NCBI GenBank assembly: GCA_937129395.1
Contig: CAKZNE010000117.1
Location: 1-57,279, forward strand
Reading direction: 5' to 3'
Source of the DNA: an uncultured Cryomorphaceae bacterium
GTDB taxonomy: Bacteria; Bacteroidota; Bacteroidia; Flavobacteriales; Schleiferiaceae
Length of the DNA stretch: 57,279 nucleotides
How positions within the stretch are numbered: position 1 is the first letter of the stretch; the number at the start of each line of letters is the position of its first letter. Shown one piece after another: positions 37,450-45,290 of this stretch. Below the pieces are notes generated by a model that had not been told where the DNA came from, did no database searches, and saw only the letters and a list, made by a program, of their open reading frames with translations. The position numbers were made by a program, and so were the translations under genes.

Positions 37450-38316
37450 ATGAAATTAAAGGTTTTAGTATTAGGCTCCACAGGATTAATTGGTCATCAG
37501 GTTTTTAATTTTTTAGAAAAAACAGGTAATTATGAACTTCATAATATTACCTACCGAAAGAAATTGAACCAAGATAGTATCCTTCAAAATGTCAGAAATG
37601 AAAAGGAGTTTTTAAATACCATTAGGTCAATTTCTCCAGATATTATAGTCAATTGTATAGGTGTTTTAATAGATGGGGCCAATGCAGATCCTGAAAATGC
37701 AATATTCATTAATGCTTACATGCCACATAGGCTAATGAATTTATGTGGTGAAATAAATTCCAAATTGATTCATATTTCTACCGATTGTGTTTTTTCAGGT
37801 GCAAAAGATTCAGCTTATGTTGAGGACGATATTAAAGATGGAAAAGATACTTATGCTAAATCCAAGGGCTTAGGAGAGATTGTGAATGAGAATCATTTGA
37901 CTTTGCGAACATCTGTTATCGGGCCAGAACTAAAAACAGATGGAGAAGAGTTGTTCCACTGGTTTATGTCTCAAACAGGAGAAATTAAAGGTTTTACAAA
38001 AGCTATTTGGTCGGGTGTAACAACACTTGTATTGGCAAAAGCAGTTAATTGGGCTATCGAGAATGAAATTGTCGGTTTGTACCATGTAACGAATAACAAG
38101 AGTATTGACAAATACACTCTTTTAACCTTGATAAAGAAACAAATTGGAAAGGACATTTTAATTGTCCCAGTCCCAGGGAGAGAATTGGACAAAAGCTTTA
38201 TTGATACTAGAAAAGAAATAAACTTTATTATTCCAGATTACGAAATTATGATTAAGGAATTGATTGATTTTATGAGTAGGAATAAAAAATTATATGCCCA
38301 GTATTATTCGGCCTGA
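37450..38316 (+). CDS. RmlD-like SDR reductase (WbvR / CapF N-domain-like, no cupin domain)
   Basis: VLVLGSTGLIGHQVFNFL; HISTDCVFSGAKDSAYVEDD; lies between CapG- and WbuB-like genes. Confidence 0.83.
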   Translation: MKLKVLVLGSTGLIGHQVFNFLEKTGNYELHNITYRKKLNQDSILQNVRNEKEFLNTIRSISPDIIVNCIGVLIDGANADPENAIFINAYMPHRLMNLCGEINSKLIHISTDCVFSGAKDSAYVEDDIKDGKDTYAKSKGLGEIVNENHLTLRTSVIGPELKTDGEELFHWFMSQTGEIKGFTKAIWSGVTTLVLAKAVNWAIENEIVGLYHVTNNKSIDKYTLLTLIKKQIGKDILIVPVPGRELDKSFIDTRKEINFIIPDYEIMIKELIDFMSRNKKLYAQYYSA

Positions 38317-38340
38317 ATTTAGAAATTAAAGTGAGTCATT

Positions 38341-39513
38341 ATGAGTAAAAAGCTATGGTTGGTGTCTGAATTGTTTTACCCAGAAACAATTTCTACTGGA
38401 TATATCATGACAGAGATTGCCGGTTATTTGGCAAAACAATATGATGTACATGTTATTTGTGGCCCGGAGTTTTACGAAAAAAAAAAAACAAGTATTACAG
38501 CAGATCCACCTAAAAACGTCACTATTCACAGGGTGAAAAGTAATGGTTACAATAAAAACTCACTTGTTTCACGAATTATTGGCCACCTAACAATTTCTTT
38601 GAAAATGTTTATTTTCATGAGGAAGAAAATTAAGAATGATGAGCAAGTACTTTTAGTAACAAATCCTATTTTCTTAACTCTATTAATGGGTTTTATTAGT
38701 TCGAAGAGAAACTGGAAAATAAAGCTTTACATACATGATGTTTTTCCAGAGAACCTTGTAATTTCTAGAATTCTTAAATCTAAAAAATCGATTATTTATA
38801 AAGTTCTAGCTTCTTTTTTTAATAGGGCCCTAAAGAAAATGGATAAAATTGTGGTTTGTGGTCGAGATATGAAGGAAATATTTGTTGAGAAAACAAGATC
38901 AAATAACAACATTGTGGTGGTTGAGAACTGGTCTGATAATACAAATATTAGCGTAAACAAGGTTAAAAATGATAAAACCAATTTTTTGTTTGCTGGAAAT
39001 TTGGGAAGATTGCAAGGTTTAGAGGAATTGTTTGGCGCTATAAGTAAAGTTAAAAATCAAAACTGTAATTTCACCTTCATTGGCAGTGGAGCCATGGAAA
39101 ATTTTATTTCAAATTACATCGACGAAAATAATATTGGTAATGTTGAACTTCAAGGGTGGTTGCCAAGGGAGGATCAAAATATTTTTTTAGCAAAGGCCAC
39201 TGTTGGGCTTATCTCTTTGAAAGCCGGAATGTATGGATTAGGAGTTCCCTCTAAATTATATAACTTGATTGCTGCAGGGAAGCCAATATTTTATATTGGG
39301 GATGTTGATTCTGAAATTCACAGGGTGCTTTGTGAAAATAAAATAGGATGGTTTGCGGAGTCTGGGAATGAAGAAATGATAGTTAACGTTATTCACGAAA
39401 TAATTAATGCTCATCCTAGTCTTTTAGATGAATATTCTATCAATGCGAGGGCCCTTGCCGAAGGGATTTATTCAAAAGAAAATATTTTGAATAAAACTGC
39501 TAACTTATTTTAA
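38341..39513 (+). CDS. Glycosyltransferase family 4 (WbuB-like)
   Basis: LWLVSELFYPETISTGYIMTEIAGYLAKQYDVHVICG; FLFAGNLGRLQGLEELFGAI; contains an A12 tract. Confidence 0.88.
   Translation: MSKKLWLVSELFYPETISTGYIMTEIAGYLAKQYDVHVICGPEFYEKKKTSITADPPKNVTIHRVKSNGYNKNSLVSRIIGHLTISLKMFIFMRKKIKNDEQVLLVTNPIFLTLLMGFISSKRNWKIKLYIHDVFPENLVISRILKSKKSIIYKVLASFFNRALKKMDKIVVCGRDMKEIFVEKTRSNNNIVVVENWSDNTNISVNKVKNDKTNFLFAGNLGRLQGLEELFGAISKVKNQNCNFTFIGSGAMENFISNYIDENNIGNVELQGWLPREDQNIFLAKATVGLISLKAGMYGLGVPSKLYNLIAAGKPIFYIGDVDSEIHRVLCENKIGWFAESGNEEMIVNVIHEIINAHPSLLDEYSINARALAEGIYSKENILNKTANLF
38477..38488 (+). repeat. Homopolymeric A12 tract in coding sequence
   Basis: g-AAAAAAAAAAAA-c inside the GT4 gene (codons for E-K-K-K-T). 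Confidence 0.95.
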
Positions 39514-39528
39514 AATGATTTTTGATTA

Positions 39529-40437
39529 GTGAAAGTTTTAGTTTCAGGAGCAACAGGATTTTTAGGAAGACATATAGTAGATGAGCTTGACCGTTTACTT
39601 TACTCTATTGACACTATTGGAAGGTCTGGTAAGGCCACCTTGTTTTCAGATCTGACAAAGGAAATGGCAGCGATTACCAATAAATATGATTTAGTTGTAC
39701 ATGTAGCTGGAAAGGCTCATTTGGTTCCAAGAACTGAAGAAGAAAAGCAAGATTTTTACAATGTCAATTTTGAAGGAACAAAACACCTTTTGGAAGCTTT
39801 GATTCACCCCCCAAAGAATTTTGTGTTTATTAGTACTGTATCAGTGTATGGGTTGGATTTTGGGAACAATATTTCGGAAAATGCCCCATTAACTTCAGAC
39901 GAACCATATGGTAAAAGTAAAATAATGGCTGAAGGTTTAATAACCAAATGGGGAGAAACTAAAAATGTGACCACCACCATTCTTCGTTTACCCTTGCTTT
40001 TCGGGAAAAACCCTCCAGGAAATCTGGAATCAATGATCAATGCCATTAAAGGGAATTATTATTTTAATATTGGCAAGGGTGACGTTCGGAAATCTATGGT
40101 TTTCGCCAGTGACGTGGCAGCATTTATTCCAAATATTATGAAATTTGGAGGGATTTATAACCTCACGGATGGATTTCATCCTTCATTTAAGGAGCTATCT
40201 GATGAAATTGCCAGTTTTCACAAAAGAAGAAACAGCATTTCAATTCCATTTTTTGTTATAAAAATATTGGCAAATTTGGGAGAGCTAATGCAAAAAGTGT
40301 CAAAGAAAAAGATGCCATTAAATAAGAGACAATTTATTAAAATGACCAAGCCACTTACCTTTAATGACAATAAAGCTCGTGATTTAGGTTGGATGCCTAG
40401 AAAAATAATAGACCATCCAGATGACTGGTTGACATAA
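39529..40437 (+). CDS. NAD-dependent epimerase/reductase (UDP-sugar C4 epimerase/reductase, WbpV-like)
   Basis: VLVSGATGFLGRHIVDEL; FISTVSVYG...PYGKSKIMAE; GTG start. Confidence 0.82.
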   Translation: MKVLVSGATGFLGRHIVDELDRLLYSIDTIGRSGKATLFSDLTKEMAAITNKYDLVVHVAGKAHLVPRTEEEKQDFYNVNFEGTKHLLEALIHPPKNFVFISTVSVYGLDFGNNISENAPLTSDEPYGKSKIMAEGLITKWGETKNVTTTILRLPLLFGKNPPGNLESMINAIKGNYYFNIGKGDVRKSMVFASDVAAFIPNIMKFGGIYNLTDGFHPSFKELSDEIASFHKRRNSISIPFFVIKILANLGELMQKVSKKKMPLNKRQFIKMTKPLTFNDNKARDLGWMPRKIIDHPDDWLT

Positions 40438-40485
40438 TGATTAGCGGCTTAAAGGCAATTCTATAAATAAGTTCATTACCATCAT

Positions 40486-41181
40486 ATGAAAGAAAAAGCA
40501 CAAATATATTTAACCATTACGGCGCATCCAGATGATGAAGCACTTGGCTTTGCAGGAAGCTCATTTCAACTAAGCAAAAAGGGGCATAAAGTTTACAATT
40601 TAATCCTTTCTGGTGATGTTGCTGCTAGAAGACACCGCCCAGATGTTGAAGAATTAAAAAGCCACACAGAAAATGCCCAAAAATTTATGGGCGCAGAAGC
40701 ACCAATTTTAGGACCCTTTCCAAATATTAAGTTTAATATGGTACCCCATTTGGAAATGGTGCAATTTATTGAGAAAGTAATTGAAGATATTCAGCCTGAT
40801 TTTATTTTCACCCATCATCCTTACGATTTAAACAACGACCATTACCACACCAGTAAAGCCTGCCAAGCCGCAGCTAGATTGTACCAACGAAAGCCAATTA
40901 ATCCGATTAAAGGTTTGTATTTTATGGAGATCCCTTCCAGTACAGATTGGGCATTCCCAGTGGATGGTCAAAATTTCCGCCCTGATACATTTCTTGAGAT
41001 TGGTGAAGATGGGTTGGAGGCGAAACTTAAGTCACTTTATGCATATGAAGGAGTGATGCGTCCCTATCCACATCCTAGAAGTGATGAAGCGATTAGAGCT
41101 CTTGCCGTTTTACGTGGCAGTCAAGTTGGAAAAAACCTATGCGAAGGGTTTCAGACTGCGATGAATATTATTGAGCCATGA
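40486..41181 (+). CDS. PIG-L/LmbE-family deacetylase
   Basis: LTITAHPDDEALGFAGS and FTHHPYDLNNDHYHTSKACQAAARL. Confidence 0.9.
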   Translation: MKEKAQIYLTITAHPDDEALGFAGSSFQLSKKGHKVYNLILSGDVAARRHRPDVEELKSHTENAQKFMGAEAPILGPFPNIKFNMVPHLEMVQFIEKVIEDIQPDFIFTHHPYDLNNDHYHTSKACQAAARLYQRKPINPIKGLYFMEIPSSTDWAFPVDGQNFRPDTFLEIGEDGLEAKLKSLYAYEGVMRPYPHPRSDEAIRALAVLRGSQVGKNLCEGFQTAMNIIEP

Positions 41182-41744
41182 TTTATTTTGGTTTTAAACG
41201 TTTGATGGACATTTTGCTGGCCATTTTTTTAATGGTTATGCTGTTTCCTATTTATTTTATTATTGGGCTTATTATTTATTTGCAAGATTTTGGGCATCCA
41301 CTTTTTAAGCAATCCAGGGTTGGAAAAACCGGTAGAGAATTTAATTTTTATAAATTCCGAAGCATGCCCTTGAACAGCCCAAACCTAGAATCACACCAAA
41401 AAGAGAAGCTTAAGGTAACTCCTTTCGGTAAATTTATTAGGCGCACGAATATTGATGAACTTCCGCAATTTTGGAATGTACTTATTGGGGATATGAGCTT
41501 TATTGGTCCAAGGCCTCCCATTCCAAGTCAAACTGATTTAATTGAGGCGAGACGGGCCAATGGTTCTTTGGCTCTTAGACCAGGGTTAACCGGTTGGGCA
41601 CAAGTTAATTCTTATGATGGTATGGCTCCATCCGAAAAAGCAAGGTTTGATGGTGAATATGCTAAAGGCTTTTCCTTTTTATTGGATTTAAAAATACTAT
41701 TTGCAACTGTAAAATACTTCACAAAAAAACCACCAACCTACTAA
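41178..41744 (+). CDS. Initiating sugar-phosphate transferase (PglC/WcaJ-like), copy 1
   Basis: Single N-terminal TM; FKQSRVGKTGREFNFYKFRSM; IDELPQFWNVLIGDMSFIGPRPP; LRPGLTGWAQVN. Confidence 0.92.
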   Translation: MIYFGFKRLMDILLAIFLMVMLFPIYFIIGLIIYLQDFGHPLFKQSRVGKTGREFNFYKFRSMPLNSPNLESHQKEKLKVTPFGKFIRRTNIDELPQFWNVLIGDMSFIGPRPPIPSQTDLIEARRANGSLALRPGLTGWAQVNSYDGMAPSEKARFDGEYAKGFSFLLDLKILFATVKYFTKKPPTY

Positions 41745-42574
41745 TGAATATAGCATTTTGTACCTGCGTTCAAATCGGATTAAGTTGTATTGAAGCTGTT
41801 CAAGAAATTGGCGGCGAATTCAAGTTGTTTCTGAGCTTAAAAGATGAAAAGTCTAAAAAAAAATCTGGAAGAATATATCTTGATGATATTTCCAATAAAA
41901 CGAGAACACCTCTTGTAAAAATAAACCACATTAATGATCAAGAATGTATTGATGCTTTAAAAGAACACGATATTGATTGGTTGTTTATTATTGGTTGGTC
42001 ACAGATAGCTTCAAAAGAAGTAATTGAAATTCCTCTTAAAGGAACTATTGGTGCTCATCCAACTCTTCTGCCGGTTGGAAGAGGAAGAGCGGCAGTGCCA
42101 TGGGCGATAATTAAAGGGTTGGATAAAACTGGAGTTAGCTTTTTCAAAATGGATGAAGGTGTTGATACAGGAGAAATTCTTGGACAGTTTGAAATTCCAC
42201 TTACAGAAAAAACTGACGCTTCTCACCTGTATTCCGAGGTAAATGAAGCTCATATCAAACTTATAAAAAAAATATGGCCAAGTATCCAAGACGGTAGCCT
42301 TAAGGGGGTAATTCAGGATGAAACCCTTGCAAGCTATTGGGATGGCAGAAAACCAGCTGACGGTGAACTTAGTACAGATATGAATCTTTTGGAAGTTGAT
42401 CGATTGGTTAGAGCAACAACCAAACCCTATCCTGGAGCTTTTTTGAATACAGGTGAAGGCAAGATCATATTTTGGAAGGGAAGCTTGGAGAAAGTTCCTG
42501 GAGCTAAGGAATTTAGGTTTAAGGATGGTTTGTTTTTTGCTACAGAAACTGAATTTGTATTGGGCAGTTCGTAG
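41744..42574 (+). CDS. Formyltransferase-fold protein (Fmt/ArnA-like), probably sugar-modifying
   Basis: GAHPTLLPVGRGRAAVPWAIIKGLDKTGVSFFKMDEGVDTGEILGQ; canonical N-x-H is G-A-H here. Confidence 0.83.
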   Translation: MNIAFCTCVQIGLSCIEAVQEIGGEFKLFLSLKDEKSKKKSGRIYLDDISNKTRTPLVKINHINDQECIDALKEHDIDWLFIIGWSQIASKEVIEIPLKGTIGAHPTLLPVGRGRAAVPWAIIKGLDKTGVSFFKMDEGVDTGEILGQFEIPLTEKTDASHLYSEVNEAHIKLIKKIWPSIQDGSLKGVIQDETLASYWDGRKPADGELSTDMNLLEVDRLVRATTKPYPGAFLNTGEGKIIFWKGSLEKVPGAKEFRFKDGLFFATETEFVLGSS

Positions 42575-42725
42575 CTTTTGATTACCCCTAAAGTTACAGA
42601 TTAATGGTGCTAACATTTTGTAAATAATGGCTAAAGAATTGTTAATGATTGATCTTTTTGCCATTCAAAATGATTAATTTAGAACTTCCTTGATTTTTTT
42701 AAAAGGAATTTAAAAAGAGTAAAAA

Positions 42726-43262
42726 TTGACCAAGCTCGTATCAATAGTTCTTTTAGTCGCCCTGACCCCAATAATTCTTATCCTTATCACCATGGGCTGG
42801 TTTGTCTATAAAAAACCATTTTTTTTTCAAGAAAGAATAACCCAAAACGAAAGAAAATTTCTTCTGTATAAATTTAGGTCAATACCAAACTTAAAAGATA
42901 AACCTGACTTTTATGGAAAAATTATTAGAAGTTTAAATCTTGATGAAATTTTACAATTGGTAAATATATTAAAAGGTGATATGAACTTTATTGGCCCAAG
43001 GCCATTATTGCCAGAATATTTACCTCATTATTCTGAGAAGCACAAACAAAGACATAGGGTGAAATCAGGAATCACAGGATGGGCGCAAGTAAATGGCAGA
43101 AACTCTTTAGGCTGGAAAGAAAATTTTGATTTAGACATTTATTATGTTAACAATAAATCTAGACGTTTAGATTTCAGTATTTTGTATAAAACCGTTTTAA
43201 GCTTTTTTAAGCAAAAAACCAATCAACACCAGATAAGATCAAAATTTAAGGGATATGAATAG
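42726..43262 (+). CDS. Initiating sugar-phosphate transferase (PglC-like), copy 2 (TTG start)
   Basis: KPFFFQERITQNERKFLLYKFRSI; LDEILQLVNILKGDMNFIGPRPLLPEYLPHYS; KSGITGWAQVNGRN. Confidence 0.88.
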   Translation: MTKLVSIVLLVALTPIILILITMGWFVYKKPFFFQERITQNERKFLLYKFRSIPNLKDKPDFYGKIIRSLNLDEILQLVNILKGDMNFIGPRPLLPEYLPHYSEKHKQRHRVKSGITGWAQVNGRNSLGWKENFDLDIYYVNNKSRRLDFSILYKTVLSFFKQKTNQHQIRSKFKGYE

Positions 43263-43902
43263 AGAAGCTGTCATAATAGGTGCTGGTGGTTTGGGACGAG
43301 AAATTGCAGCAACAATAATAAATTATTTTCCAAATCAATATCATCTAATTGGGTTTATTGACGATGGCTTAGAACCTGGTACTAAAGTCAACGATTTAAA
43401 AATAATTGGCGGGCTTGAAAAGTTATTGAAAATGAGAATTAGGCCGTCGATTTTTATTGGTTTAGGTAATCCGAAAATTAAAAGTACAATCGTTAGTAAG
43501 TTAAGGAGGGGTTTTGAGTTAAACATCGTCAATTTCCCTAATCTAATCCACCCTTTTGCTAGACTTCACCAGGGTGATTTTATCGAAATTGGAATCGGAA
43601 ATTTTATCGCAGATTCTGTGATAATTACAACCAATGTAAAGATTGGAGATTTTAATTTAATTAATCTTACTTCAACAATTGGACATGATTCATATATTGG
43701 TAATTATTGTTCAATTATGCCCGCTGTTAATATCTCGGGAGGCGCGCAGCTTGAAGATTTTGCTTATGTTGGGACTGGCGTAAAACTAATTAAGGCGAGC
43801 TCCATTGGTAAAGGATCTATTATTGGTGCTGGGGCTGTTGTAAATCAAAGTGTTGGAGAAAATGAAACGTGGGCAGGGGTCCCAGCTCGGAAAATTGGCT
43901 GA
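43255..43902 (+). CDS. PglD/NeuD-like acetyltransferase
   Basis: AVIIGAGGLGREIAATIINYF; hexapeptide repeats ending SIIGAGAVVNQSVGENETWAGVPARKIG. Confidence 0.86.
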   Translation: MNREAVIIGAGGLGREIAATIINYFPNQYHLIGFIDDGLEPGTKVNDLKIIGGLEKLLKMRIRPSIFIGLGNPKIKSTIVSKLRRGFELNIVNFPNLIHPFARLHQGDFIEIGIGNFIADSVIITTNVKIGDFNLINLTSTIGHDSYIGNYCSIMPAVNISGGAQLEDFAYVGTGVKLIKASSIGKGSIIGAGAVVNQSVGENETWAGVPARKIG

Positions 43903-44023
43903 GTCTAACAAAAGTTTAATTTTTCTCGTAAATCTAGTTTTACAATTTTTTAGAATTATAACTACCCTATTTATTGGTGAGGTTCAATAAGTTCGCACTT
44001 CACATTGCCAATATCGCTACACA

Positions 44024-45178
44024 TTGAATAAAAGAATTTTTTTATCTCCACCGCATCTCAATTCATCAGTTCAAGAATTTTTGACGAATGTTTTCGAATC
44101 AAACTATGTTGCCCCCGTGGGATTCGCAATTGATGGTTTTGAATCGGATATTGCTCAAAAAGTAAAATGTCATTCTGTTGCAGCATTAAATTCTGGTACA
44201 TCAGCAATTCATTTGGCTTTGGTTTTACTAAATGTCGGTTCGCAAGATTCAGTACTTGTTCAAACTAATACACACATAGGTGGTGTTAACCCAATTGTTT
44301 ACCAAGGAGCATCACCCGTTTTCGTGGATTCTGAAAAAGATACATGGAATATGTGCCCTATTTTTTTAGAAGAAGCGATAAAGGATCAAATCAAAAAGAA
44401 AAAAAAACCGAAAGCAATAATTTTAGTTCACATTTATGGGATGCCAGCAAAAATGTTTGAAATTATTGAGGTGGCCTCAAAATATGAGATTCCAATCATT
44501 GAAGATGCCGCAGAAAGTTTAGGTTCAAAATATCGAAACCAACATACGGGTACCTTTGGAATTATGGGTGTTTATTCATTTAATGGGAACAAAATTATTA
44601 CTACAGGGGGAGGTGGAGCTCTGGTTTCAAATAATCAGGAGTTAATCGAAAGGGCAATTTTTCTTTCCACTCATTCCCGGGGTGAAGGTCCACATTATCA
44701 GCATACAAGTCTTGGATTCAATTATAGGTTATCTAATGTTTTGGCAGGAATTGGACGTGGGCAAATGGAGGTTTTGGATGAAAGAGTTTCTAGTTTGAGA
44801 ACAAATTTCAAAAAATATGTTGGGTTTTTTGAAAAATGGAATGCAAAAGGTTTTAATATTCAATTTCAAATTGAACAAGAGGATATGTTTTCCAATCGTT
44901 GGCTAACAACCATTTTGGTGGATCCAAAAACCAATTATGGTTTGCAGAGAGAGGATTTAAGATTGGCATTGGAAAAAGAAAATATCGAATCAAGACCATT
45001 GTGGAAGCCAATGCATTTACAACCAGTATTTGAAAAAAATAAATTTTATGGAGCCAGAGTGGCTGAGGAACTTTTTGAAATTGGCTTATGCCTTCCAAGT
45101 GGCTCAAATTTGGGAGATGAGGAATTTCAACGAATATTTATGGCAATTAATAAAGTGATGAATTTTGCCCTTGAGTAA
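44024..45178 (+). CDS. DegT/DnrJ/EryC1 aminotransferase (PglE-like), TTG start
   Basis: IFLSPPHLNSSVQEFLTNVFESNYVAPVG; AALNSGTSAIHLALVLL; YSFNGNKIITTGGGGALVS. Confidence 0.9.
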   Translation: MNKRIFLSPPHLNSSVQEFLTNVFESNYVAPVGFAIDGFESDIAQKVKCHSVAALNSGTSAIHLALVLLNVGSQDSVLVQTNTHIGGVNPIVYQGASPVFVDSEKDTWNMCPIFLEEAIKDQIKKKKKPKAIILVHIYGMPAKMFEIIEVASKYEIPIIEDAAESLGSKYRNQHTGTFGIMGVYSFNGNKIITTGGGGALVSNNQELIERAIFLSTHSRGEGPHYQHTSLGFNYRLSNVLAGIGRGQMEVLDERVSSLRTNFKKYVGFFEKWNAKGFNIQFQIEQEDMFSNRWLTTILVDPKTNYGLQREDLRLALEKENIESRPLWKPMHLQPVFEKNKFYGARVAEELFEIGLCLPSGSNLGDEEFQRIFMAINKVMNFALE

Positions 45179-45290
45179 ATCATTATCTTAGAAATTATGC
45201 AAAATTAAAGTTATACCAACACAATAAATCGTCATTTTATTACTGGTTTCGCTAAATTGGATTAAATTTACATCCTCAAACCGACATGCT

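Noticed and set aside
41744-42574. Methionyl-tRNA formyltransferase (fmt)
   Set aside because: Glycan-cluster context, overlap with an initiating transferase and loss of the canonical Asn argue against the housekeeping enzyme.
42011-42664. 217-aa minus-strand ORF opposite the formyltransferase-like gene
   Set aside because: Antisense to a convincing CDS, no recognisable domain or signal peptide.
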